Shown here one piece after another: positions 1 to 6,665 of a stretch of 11,066 nucleotides of DNA. Each line of letters starts with the position of its first letter. Positions within the stretch are counted from its first letter, which is position 1. The notes under the pieces are model-generated. The model saw only the letters and a program-made list of their open reading frames with translations, was not told where the DNA came from and searched no databases. The position numbers and the translations under genes are program-made. The DNA comes from an uncultured bacterium (GTDB lineage Bacteria > Pseudomonadota > Alphaproteobacteria > SP197): NCBI GenBank assembly GCA_938014945.1, contig CALLQH010000332.1:1-11066 (forward strand), written 5' to 3'.

Positions 1-1301
1 GCCTGGCGTTTGGCCAGCGCCTTCTCGTCGTAGCCTTCGATCAGGTCGTGGAACAGGCGGTACCAGTTCACTTCCGCCTTGAGGTGCAGGAAGACACTGC
101 CGAGGCCGATGGCGGCGCGGTCCATGAAGACGAACTCGCGCGGCACCTGGACGCCGCCCAGCTCGCGCAGGCGGCCGTGGACCTTGGAGGCGACGCGGGC
201 GCCGTACATGCTGCCCTCGTCCTGGATGACCCGCGGCTTGTTCTCCAGCAACGGCGCATAGACGAACTGGGCCCAGAGATTGAGCGTGTCGACGACCTCC
301 TCGGTGAGGCCGGTGAAGCCCCAGGTCTCGTAGGCGTGGACGGCCAGTTCGCGGTCGTCCTTCTGGATGGCGTGGTAGAGGTCGATGACGCCGGTGACGA
401 AACTGGCCGGAAAGACGCGCACGCAACCGAAGTCCAGCAGGTTGACCCCAAGGTCGTCGCGCACCTTGTAGTTGCCGAGGTGCGGGTCGCCGTGGATGAC
501 GCCGTAGCCATAGAACGGCGCGTACCAGGCGTTGAACATGGCGAGCGCCAGCTCGTTGCGTTCCTCGATGGGGCGTTCGGTGAAGCCCATCAGCGGCTCG
601 CCCTCCAGCCAGTCCATGGTCAGCAGGCGCTTGGTCGACAGTTCCGGCACCACCCGGGGCACGCCGACGCGGGCCTCGTCCTTCAGCATCAGGCGGTAGA
701 GGCTCTGGTGCCGGGCCTCGCGCGCGTAATCGAGTTCCTCGCGCAGGCGGGCGGAGATCTCCTCGTGGATGCGGCTGGGGTCGATGGCCCGGTCGTAGCG
801 GCGATAGACCGCGAAGATCAGTTTCAGCTGCGAGAGATCGGCTTCCACCGCCGACTGCATGTCCGGGTACTGCAGCTTGCAGGCAAGCGGCTTGCCCTCA
901 TGCGAGACCGCCCGATGGACCTGACCGAGCGAGGCCGCGGCGGCGGCCTCATGCTCGAAGCTCTTGAACTTCTTCTGCCAGTCCGCCCCCAGTTCGGCCG
1001 ACATGCGCCGGCGCACGAAAGGCCAGCCCATGGCCGGGGCGTTGGACTGAAGCTGGGCCAGTTCGCCGGCGTATTCGGCCGGCAGCGCATCGGGGATGGT
1101 CGAGAGAAGCTGGGCGACCTTCATCAGCGGACCCTTCAGCCCGCCCAGCGCCTTCCGCAGGTCGGCGGCCATGGCCATGTTGTCGGTCTGCACGCCGAAC
1201 AGGCGCCCGGCCGCCATCTTGGCGCCCACACGCCCGACCGAACTGCCGACACGCGCGTAGCGCGCGACGCGGCCCGACAGCCTGTTGGCTTCGTCGCTCA
1301 C
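1..1301 (-). CDS. ABC1-family (UbiB/AarF/COQ8-like) atypical kinase, partial at its C-terminus
   Basis: Reading the minus strand from a GTG at 1301 gives 433 codons without a stop to the left edge, so the C-terminus is missing. ABC1 motifs seen in order: a KxGQ-type motif written K61-V-A-Q64; an alanine-rich loop at about 119-123 followed by SLGQVH (124-129), which replaces the usual P-loop; the nucleotide-binding lysine K142 in ACKLQYP; HGDPHLGN at 270-277 (catalytic loop); and DFG at 290-292 (metal binding). Family knowledge: UbiB/COQ8 proteins are ATPase-like atypical kinases that support ubiquinone biosynthesis or lipid handling at the membrane. The substrate of this subfamily is not known to me. 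No C-terminal membrane helix can be judged because the end is cut off. The GTG start is chosen because it overlaps the stop of the upstream peptidase as GTGA, which implies translational coupling. Family assignment is firm; the exact role is inferred. Confidence 0.9.
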   Translation of the reverse strand, partial: MSDEANRLSGRVARYARVGSSVGRVGAKMAAGRLFGVQTDNMAMAADLRKALGGLKGPLMKVAQLLSTIPDALPAEYAGELAQLQSNAPAMGWPFVRRRMSAELGADWQKKFKSFEHEAAAAASLGQVHRAVSHEGKPLACKLQYPDMQSAVEADLSQLKLIFAVYRRYDRAIDPSRIHEEISARLREELDYAREARHQSLYRLMLKDEARVGVPRVVPELSTKRLLTMDWLEGEPLMGFTERPIEERNELALAMFNAWYAPFYGYGVIHGDPHLGNYKVRDDLGVNLLDFGCVRVFPASFVTGVIDLYHAIQKDDRELAVHAYETWGFTGLTEEVVDTLNLWAQFVYAPLLENKPRVIQDEGSMYGARVASKVHGRLRELGGVQVPREFVFMDRAAIGLGSVFLHLKAEVNWYRLFHDLIEGYDEKALAKRQ

Positions 1302-3079
1302 CCGGCCAGAGCCTCCAGCTCGTCGATCATGCCCTCGATCACCGAAAGACCCATCGACCAGAAGGCGGGATCGGAGGCATCGAGCCCGAAGGGCGCCAGC
1401 AGCTCCTTGTGCCGCTTGCTGCCGCCGGCCCGCAGCATGTCGAGGAAGCGTTCCTGGAAGCCTTCCTCGGCCTCCTGGTAATGGGCGTAGAGCGCATTCA
1501 CCAGGCAATCGCCGAAGGCGTAGGCATAGACGTAGAACGGCGAATGGATGAAGTGCGGGATGTAGGCCCAGAAGACGCGGTAGTCGTCGTCGAACTTCAG
1601 GGCGGGGCCCAGGCTCTCGGTCTGCACCGTCATCCAGATGTCGCCGATTTCCTCGGGCGTCAGCTCGCCCTCCCGGCGCGCGTCGTGAACGCGGCGCTCG
1701 AACTCGCAGAAGGCGATCTGGCGCACCACGGTGTTGAGCATGTCCTCGACCTTGCCGGCCAGGATCGTGCGGCGCTTCTTCGGATCGCTCTCGCTGCCCA
1801 GCAGCTTGCGGAAGGCGAGCTGTTCGCCGAACACGGATGCGGTCTCGGCGAGCGTCAGCGGTGTGTCGGCCAGCAGCGCGCCCTGCCCCGCCGCCAGCAC
1901 CTGATGCACGCCGTGGCCCAGCTCATGGGCGAGCGTCATCACGTCGCGCACCTTGCCCTGGTAGTTCAGCAGTACATAAGGGTGCGCCGAGGGGACGGTG
2001 GGATGGGCGAAGGCGCCCGAGGCCTTGCCCTCGCGCACCGGCGCATCGATCCAGCCCTTCTCGAAGAAGACATCGGCGATCTCGGCCATCTTCGGCGAGA
2101 AATCGCCATAGGCGCCCAGCACCGTGGAGCGCGCGGCATCCCAGGGGATGTGCTTGTCGTCGTCATCGGGCAGCGGCGCGTTGCGGTCCCACCAGTTGAG
2201 CTGCTCGGCGCCCATCCATTTGGCCTTCAGCGCATAGTAGCGATGGGAGAGGCGCGGATAGGCATCGCGCACCGCCTCGATCAGGGCATCGACGACCTCG
2301 TCCTCGACCTGGTTGGAGAGGTTGCGGTAGCTGATGGGCCGCGCGAAATGGCGCCAGCCGTCGTCGATGGACTTCGACTTCGCGAGCGTGTTGGTGACCA
2401 GCGAGAAGAGGCGGATGTTGGCGCCAAAGACCCGCGAGATCTCCTTGGCCGCCGCCTTGCGCTTTTCCGGATCGGTCGAGGAGAGCAGGTCCAGCGCCTC
2501 GGCCTCGGTCATGGTCTTGCCGTCGATGGTGAAGCGCAGGCCCGCGATGGTCTCGTCGAACAGGCGCGACCAGGCGCCGTCGCCCACCACCGAAAGCTCG
2601 TGCAGCATTTCCTCGGCTTCGTCCGAAAGCTGATGCGGGCGGAAGGCGCGCACCTCCTCCAGCCAGGGGCGGTAGCGCGCCACACCCTCGTGCTCCAGGA
2701 GCCTGGCCATGGCCGCATCCTCGATGCGGTTGAGCTCCAGGCCGAAGAAGATCAGGCGGCCGGAGATGGCGTTGATCTTCTCGCCGATGCCCTGCTGGAA
2801 ACGCCCGATCGCGGGGTCGGACATATTGCCCGCGTAGAGCAGCGAGGCGTAGCTGCCGATGCGGCCCATGGTCTCCTGCAGCGCCTCGTAACGCGCGATG
2901 GCGTCGGCGAGGCCAGCGCCGTCGATGCCTGCGATCTTGCCCTTGAAGTCGGCTTCGAAGGCCTCGGCCTCACGGGCGGCGCTTTCCAGGTCGGCCTTCA
3001 GCGCGGGATCGTCGGTCGCGGCATAAAGGTCGGTCAGGTTCCATTCGGGCAGGTCGCCGAGACGGGCGGCGTCGGGCAT
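1298..3079 (-). CDS. pepF: M3-family oligoendopeptidase F
   Basis: A 593-residue zinc metallopeptidase that should cleave short cytoplasmic peptides; the length fits bacterial PepF (about 600). The zinc motif HELGH is at residues 385-389, with the third ligand most likely E412 in AETASVFGE. The conserved C-terminal M3 segment IPHFIHSPFYVYAYA lies at about 507-521 and contains the His/Tyr residues that contact substrate in this family. The N-terminal part fits the helical oligopeptidase F N-domain. No signal peptide is visible. The start is ATG 3079 because AAGGAG (3086-3091) sits 6 bases upstream and homologues begin with a similar EWNLTDLY segment; the reading frame stays open upstream to 3247 but without better support. 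It is the first gene of a two-gene unit: its TGA overlaps the GTG of the ABC1 kinase. The oligopeptidase call is secure; the physiological substrate is unknown. Confidence 0.95.
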   Translation of the reverse strand: MPDAARLGDLPEWNLTDLYAATDDPALKADLESAAREAEAFEADFKGKIAGIDGAGLADAIARYEALQETMGRIGSYASLLYAGNMSDPAIGRFQQGIGEKINAISGRLIFFGLELNRIEDAAMARLLEHEGVARYRPWLEEVRAFRPHQLSDEAEEMLHELSVVGDGAWSRLFDETIAGLRFTIDGKTMTEAEALDLLSSTDPEKRKAAAKEISRVFGANIRLFSLVTNTLAKSKSIDDGWRHFARPISYRNLSNQVEDEVVDALIEAVRDAYPRLSHRYYALKAKWMGAEQLNWWDRNAPLPDDDDKHIPWDAARSTVLGAYGDFSPKMAEIADVFFEKGWIDAPVREGKASGAFAHPTVPSAHPYVLLNYQGKVRDVMTLAHELGHGVHQVLAAGQGALLADTPLTLAETASVFGEQLAFRKLLGSESDPKKRRTILAGKVEDMLNTVVRQIAFCEFERRVHDARREGELTPEEIGDIWMTVQTESLGPALKFDDDYRVFWAYIPHFIHSPFYVYAYAFGDCLVNALYAHYQEAEEGFQERFLDMLRAGGSKRHKELLAPFGLDASDPAFWSMGLSVIEGMIDELEALAG

Positions 3080-3085
3080 GAGGCA

Positions 3086-3091
3086 CTCCTT
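3086..3091 (-). promoter_or_regulatory. Ribosome binding site of pepF
   Basis: AAGGAG on the minus strand, 6 bases before the ATG at 3079. It decides this start over the upstream in-frame codons that extend to 3247. Confidence 0.8.
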
Positions 3092-3128
3092 GGAGACTTT
3101 TTGACGGCTGGGGCGTTGATGATCGAGC

Positions 3129-3144
3129 CCTCCATATGGGGAGG
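3129..3144. repeat. Small inverted repeat CCTCC-N6-GGAGG around CCATATGG
   Basis: In the 152-base divergent region between pepF and the acyl-CoA synthetase gene, CCTCC (3129-3133) and GGAGG (3140-3144) flank a core containing the palindrome CCATATGG (3132-3139). It lies about 50 bases upstream of the pepF start and could be an operator or part of the pepF leader. It is short and may be chance; no known repressor site is recognised. Confidence 0.25.
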
Positions 3145-3168
3145 AATACGTCCTTCGCCACGGCCCGG

Positions 3169-3197
3169 ATTGCCGCGGGGAGGCCTTGCCCCTATCT
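3169..3197 (+). promoter_or_regulatory. Candidate housekeeping promoter of the acyl-CoA synthetase gene
   Basis: ATTGCC (3169-3174), a 17-base spacer, then CTATCT (3192-3197). Compared with the alphaproteobacterial housekeeping pattern CTTGAC-N17-CTATAT this gives 4/6 and 5/6 matches. Transcription would begin near 3204, leaving a very short leader before the ribosome binding site. The match was made by eye and is tentative. Confidence 0.35.
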
Positions 3198-3205
3198 AGG
3201 ACAGC

Positions 3206-3210
3206 AGGAG
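3206..3210 (+). promoter_or_regulatory. AGGAG ribosome binding site favouring a TTG start at 3217
   Basis: AGGAG is followed after 6 bases by TTG at 3217, in frame with and five codons before the ATG at 3232. It is 21 bases from that ATG, too far to serve it. Initiation may therefore be at TTG 3217, adding five residues to the acyl-CoA synthetase. Confidence 0.45.
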
Positions 3211-3231
3211 AAGGCGTTGAACGGGGCAAGA

Positions 3232-5019
3232 ATGAACCAGCAGGCATGGCCGAATCTGGCCACGATGTTCTTCGATGCGGCCGCGCGCCATGGCGAGCAG
3301 CCGTTTCTGTGGTCCAAGCACGACGGCGTCTGGCGGCCCCAGAGCTGGAGCAGCGTCGCAGAGGAGGTGCGCCAACTCTCCGCAGGCCTCACCAGCCTTG
3401 GCGTCGCCCAGGGCGACCGGGTGGTGCTGGTCAGCGAAAACCGCCCCAACTGGGTCGTTGCCGATCTCGCCATCATGGCCGCGGGCGGCATCACCGTGCC
3501 CGCCTACACCACGAACACCGAGGACCTGCACCACCACGTCCTCTCCGACAGCGAGGCCAAGGTCGCGCTGGTCTCCACCGCCGCGCTTGCCAGGACCCTG
3601 CTGCCGGCCGCCCAGCGCGCGGGGACAAAGGCCGTGATCGCCATGGACAAGGTGGAAAGCACGGAAAACGTCACCGTTCTCCACTGGGACGAGGCCAAGG
3701 CGCGCGGCGAGGCCGCCGCAGCCGAGGTCGAGGCGCGCGCCGCCAAGCTGGGGCGCGACGACATCGCCTGTTTCATCTACACCTCGGGCACCGGCGGCAT
3801 GCCCAAGGGCGTGATGCTCTCCCACCACGCCGTGCTGTCGAACGTGCGCAGCATCCATCTGGGTTTCGAGCCGATCCTCTCGGGCACCGAGACCTTCCTG
3901 TCGTTCCTGCCGCTCTCGCATTCCTACGAGCACACCTGCGGCCTCTACTTCCCCATCTCCATCGGCGCCGAGATCTACTATGCCGAGGGCGCCGACACCC
4001 TGGTCGCCAACATGCCCGAGACGCGGCCGACCATCATGACCTGCGTGCCGCGCCTCTACGAGGTGATGCGCCAGCGCATCATGGCCGGCGTCACCCGCCA
4101 GGGCGGCAAGAAGGAACAGCTCTTCAACAAGGCCCTGCAGCTGGGCACGAAGAAGCTGGAGGGTCACAGCCTGGGCCCCATCGGCTGGGTCCAGGACAAG
4201 GTCCTGGAGAAGCTGGTGCGCGACAAGGTGCGCGAGCGTTTCGGCGGCCGTCTGAAGGCCCTGGTATCGGGCGGCGCGCCGCTCAACCCGGAGGTCGGCA
4301 CCTTCTTCCAGGCCCTGGGCGTCACCCTGCTCCAGGGCTACGGCCAGACGGAATCGGCCCCGGTGGTCAGCGTCAACCTGCCCGACCGCATCAAGATGGC
4401 GACCGTCGGGCGCCCCCTGCCCGAGGTCGAGGTGAAAATCGCCGAGGACGGCGAGATCCTCGTGCGCGGCGGCCTGCTGATGTCGGGCTACTGGAACAGC
4501 CCGGAGGCCACGGCCGAGGTGCTGCGCGACGGCTGGCTGCACACCGGCGACATCGGCCATTTCGACGAGGACGGTTTCCTCCTCATCACCGACCGCAAGA
4601 AGGACCTGATCGTCAATTCGGGCGGCGACAACATCGCGCCCCAGCGCGTAGAGGGCATCCTGAACCTGGAGCCCGAGATCGCCCAGTCCATGGTGGTGGG
4701 CGACAAGCGGCCCTATCTGGTGGCCGTCCTGGTGCCCGACGACGGCTTCATCGCCGAGTTCCGCCGCGCCCACAAGGATGCCCCCTCCTCCCTGGCCGAA
4801 CTGCGCCATCACAAGCCCTTCCTTGCCGCGATGCGCGAAGTTGTCGACAGAGCGAACAAAAACCTCGGCGCCATCGAGAAAGTGAAGCGGTTTATGGTGG
4901 CGCAGGCACCCTTCGACGTGGAAAATGGCCAGATGACGCCTACCCTGAAAGTGCGAAGGCACATGGTGAAGGCGGCCTATGGCGAGGAGCTCGAAGGGCT
5001 CTACCGCACCTCCAATTGA
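3232..5019 (+). CDS. Long-chain fatty-acyl-CoA synthetase (AMP-forming, FadD15-like)
   Basis: A 595-residue member of the adenylate-forming (ANL) superfamily. It should activate a fatty acid with ATP to an acyl-AMP and pass it to CoA, feeding beta-oxidation or lipid synthesis. Motifs: the ATP-binding loop YTSGTGGMPKG (183-193, with Gly where Thr is commonest), GYGQTES (369-375), TGD (438-440), DRKKD (454-458, the hinge), and the catalytic C-terminal lysine K573 in PTLKVRR. The length fits the roughly 600-residue FadD15-type bacterial long-chain ligases rather than short-chain ones. No membrane segment is evident. ATG 3232 is annotated, but a TTG at 3217 has the better Shine-Dalgarno. It is divergent from pepF, and 106 bases separate it from the regulator downstream. 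Chain-length preference cannot be read from the sequence, and an aryl-acid ligase is a less likely alternative. Confidence 0.92.
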   Translation: MNQQAWPNLATMFFDAAARHGEQPFLWSKHDGVWRPQSWSSVAEEVRQLSAGLTSLGVAQGDRVVLVSENRPNWVVADLAIMAAGGITVPAYTTNTEDLHHHVLSDSEAKVALVSTAALARTLLPAAQRAGTKAVIAMDKVESTENVTVLHWDEAKARGEAAAAEVEARAAKLGRDDIACFIYTSGTGGMPKGVMLSHHAVLSNVRSIHLGFEPILSGTETFLSFLPLSHSYEHTCGLYFPISIGAEIYYAEGADTLVANMPETRPTIMTCVPRLYEVMRQRIMAGVTRQGGKKEQLFNKALQLGTKKLEGHSLGPIGWVQDKVLEKLVRDKVRERFGGRLKALVSGGAPLNPEVGTFFQALGVTLLQGYGQTESAPVVSVNLPDRIKMATVGRPLPEVEVKIAEDGEILVRGGLLMSGYWNSPEATAEVLRDGWLHTGDIGHFDEDGFLLITDRKKDLIVNSGGDNIAPQRVEGILNLEPEIAQSMVVGDKRPYLVAVLVPDDGFIAEFRRAHKDAPSSLAELRHHKPFLAAMREVVDRANKNLGAIEKVKRFMVAQAPFDVENGQMTPTLKVRRHMVKAAYGEELEGLYRTSN

Positions 5020-5037
5020 TCTCCGGTTGTGTCGTAA

Positions 5038-5053
5038 TGGCCTGGCGCTTGCT
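5038..5053 (+). promoter_or_regulatory. Predicted sigma-54 (RpoN) promoter
   Basis: TGGCCTG-GCGC-TTGCT matches the RpoN consensus TGGCACG-N4-TTGCW at 10 of the 12 specified positions. The invariant GG (5039-5040) and GC (5051-5052) are exactly 10 bases apart. Transcription would begin about 12 bases after the GC, near 5063-5064, giving a leader of about 62 bases before the regulator ATG. It reads toward the sigma-54-dependent regulator gene itself, so autoregulation or control by another sigma-54 activator is likely. The match is seen directly; activity is inferred. Confidence 0.6.
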
Positions 5054-5098
5054 AGTACTTGCGCTGTTCTGTCTCGATGTGGTACGAACCGGCCAAGT

Positions 5099-5115
5099 TG
5101 TTCCGCTTCGGAACA
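5099..5115. repeat. Perfect palindrome TGTTCCG-CTT-CGGAACA before the regulator's RBS
   Basis: Seven-base arms (5099-5105 and 5109-5115) around a 3-base centre, ending at the first base of the ribosome binding site AGGAAGG (5115-5121). At DNA level it is a plausible binding site for a dimeric regulator. In RNA it would make a tight hairpin beside the ribosome binding site. It lacks a T-tract, so it is not a typical terminator for the preceding gene. Confidence 0.5.
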
Positions 5116-5125
5116 GGAAGGCAGC

Positions 5126-6577
5126 ATGGCTCGTACCGTTCTCATCGTTGACGACGATCCCGTACAACGTCGTCTTTACAGTGAAATCATCGGATCGATG
5201 GGATTTCGCGCCCTAACCGCCGACGATGGCGAGGGAGCGCTGGACCTGTTGCTCGATATCAACAATGCCGACAAGCCGGATGCGGTCCTGCTGGACCTGA
5301 ACATGCCCGGCGTCGATGGCATGACGGTGATGGAGCGTGTCGTTCCCGTGCAGCCGGACCTGCCCATCGTGGTGCTGACAGGGCACGGCGGCGTCGACAT
5401 CGCGGTCAAGGCAATGCGTGCGGGCGCGGGCGATTTCCTGGTGAAGCCGGTCTCGCCGGAGCGCCTGAAGGTCACCCTCGACAATTCCATGAAGCTCAAC
5501 TCGCTGCGCGGCGAGGTTTCCCGCCTGCAGCGCCAGGCCGAGGGCGAGATCCGCAGCGACGACATCGTCGGCTCGAGCGATGCCCTGCGCGCCACCATCG
5601 ACCTCTCCATGCGGGCGGCCCAGTCGCAGATTCCCGTGCTGATCGAGGGCGAGAGCGGCGTCGGCAAGGAACTGATCGCCCGCTTCGTGCAGAGCAACGG
5701 CCCGCGTGCGGGCAAGCCCTTCGTCACCGTCAACTGCGGCGCGATCCCCGACAACCTGATCGAAAGCCTGCTGTTTGGCCACGAGAAGGGCTCCTTCACC
5801 GGCGCCACGGGCAAGCACATCGGCAAGTTCGAGGAGGCCTCGGGCGGCACCCTGTTCCTTGACGAGATCGGCGAGCTCAAGGCCGACATGCAGGTCAAGC
5901 TGCTGCGCGCCCTGCAGGAAGGCACCATCGACCCGGTCGGCAGCCGCAAGACCGTGCAGGTCGACGTGCGCTTCGTCGCCGCGACCAACCGCGACCTCTT
6001 CCAGATGGTCCAGGAAGGCACCTTCCGCGAGGACCTCTACTACCGCATCAACGTCTTCCCGCTCCATGTCCCGCCCCTGCGCGAGCGGCGCCAGGACATC
6101 CCGGAGCTGGTCAACCACTTCGTCACGCGGTTTGCCGCGCTGGAACGCAAGCAGGTCGCCAGCGTCGAGCCCAAGGCGATGGACATGCTCATGGCCTATC
6201 CCTGGCCCGGCAATGTGCGCCAGCTCGAAAACGCGGTCTTCCGCGCCGTCGTGCTGTGCGACGGGACGCAGCTTGCCACCACCGACTTCCCCCATATCGC
6301 GCGCGCCCAGGGCGTGCCGCTGGAGGGCCTGATCGGCGCCGGCACCCGCGCCGCCCCTGCCCCGAGCAACGGCCACGCCAACGGCAGCCTGCCGGTGCTG
6401 GGCGGCGACGGCGAGGTCCGCGCCCTTGCCGATGTCGAGGCCGACGTCATCCGCTATGCCCTCACCCACTACCGCGGCCAGATGTCGCGCGTCGCCCGGC
6501 GTCTGGGCATCGGCCGCTCGACCCTTTACCGCAAGGTCCGCGACCTCGGCATCGAGGGTGTCGAGGGCGAAGCCTGA
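5126..6577 (+). CDS. Sigma-54-dependent response regulator, NtrC type (REC-AAA+-Fis HTH)
   Basis: A 483-residue bacterial enhancer-binding protein. The receiver domain (about 1-120) has acidic residues D9-D11, phosphoacceptor D57, T85 and K107, so it should be phosphorylated by a histidine kinase. The AAA+ domain (about 145-380) has Walker A GESGVGKE (175-182), the sigma-54 contact loop GSFTGA (222-227, Ser for the usual first Ala) and Walker B LFLDE ending at D246-E247. A low-complexity Ala/Gly/Pro linker leads to a C-terminal Fis-type helix-turn-helix (about 435-478) with the SRVARRLGIGRSTLYRK segment. ATG 5126 is preceded by AGGAAGG. No sensor kinase is in the window, so it is an orphan here. 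The leader carries a predicted sigma-54 promoter and a palindrome. The domain call is secure; the regulon is unknown, and the flanking fatty-acyl and aryl-pyruvate genes are only candidates. Confidence 0.95.
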   Translation: MARTVLIVDDDPVQRRLYSEIIGSMGFRALTADDGEGALDLLLDINNADKPDAVLLDLNMPGVDGMTVMERVVPVQPDLPIVVLTGHGGVDIAVKAMRAGAGDFLVKPVSPERLKVTLDNSMKLNSLRGEVSRLQRQAEGEIRSDDIVGSSDALRATIDLSMRAAQSQIPVLIEGESGVGKELIARFVQSNGPRAGKPFVTVNCGAIPDNLIESLLFGHEKGSFTGATGKHIGKFEEASGGTLFLDEIGELKADMQVKLLRALQEGTIDPVGSRKTVQVDVRFVAATNRDLFQMVQEGTFREDLYYRINVFPLHVPPLRERRQDIPELVNHFVTRFAALERKQVASVEPKAMDMLMAYPWPGNVRQLENAVFRAVVLCDGTQLATTDFPHIARAQGVPLEGLIGAGTRAAPAPSNGHANGSLPVLGGDGEVRALADVEADVIRYALTHYRGQMSRVARRLGIGRSTLYRKVRDLGIEGVEGEA

Positions 6578-6594
6578 ACCCTGCGTGGGTGGTG

Positions 6595-6615
6595 GCCTGC
6601 AGCCGGTGCGCAGGC
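6595..6615 (+). other. Short GC stem-loop between the regulator and the oxidoreductase gene
   Basis: GCCTGC (6595-6600) and GCAGGC (6610-6615) can pair around a 9-base loop, 18 bases after the regulator stop. There is no T-run after it, so it is at best a weak terminator or attenuator. Further down, GTGCTAGCGTC (around 6626-6636) resembles an alphaproteobacterial -10 region, but no convincing -35 was seen. Confidence 0.25.
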
Positions 6616-6655
6616 GGGGAGGATCGTGCTAGCGTCGAATCCTGACGCCAGACAC

Positions 6656-6659
6656 GAGG
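6656..6659 (+). promoter_or_regulatory. Ribosome binding site supporting the TTG start of the oxidoreductase
   Basis: GAGG, 6 bases before TTG at 6666. It supports a TTG initiation codon; the next in-frame ATG is 20 codons further in and would remove the conserved N-terminal segment. Confidence 0.55.
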
Positions 6660-6665
6660 CTTGAG

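Noticed and set aside
48..1481. A 477-codon plus-strand open frame opposite the ABC1 kinase
   Set aside because: The minus strand encodes all ABC1 signature motifs in one open frame; the plus-strand product has no recognisable domain.
1409..3199. A 596-codon plus-strand open frame opposite pepF
   Set aside because: Antisense shadow of a gene with the HELGH zinc site and a strong ribosome site; its composition is a GC-bias artefact.
5043..5064. Second TGGC...TTGC pair (TGGC at 5043, TTGC at 5059) as a sigma-54 promoter
   Set aside because: The spacing is 12 bases between the tetrads instead of 7, so it does not fit RpoN; the pair beginning at 5038 fits exactly.
3196..5145. A 649-codon minus-strand open frame opposite the acyl-CoA synthetase
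   Set aside because: Antisense shadow of a gene with intact adenylation motifs; no domain or plausible ribosome site seen.
3186..5216. A 676-codon plus-strand frame overlapping the acyl-CoA synthetase in another phase
   Set aside because: Arg/Gly/Pro/His-rich out-of-frame reading of GC-rich DNA, with no motif.
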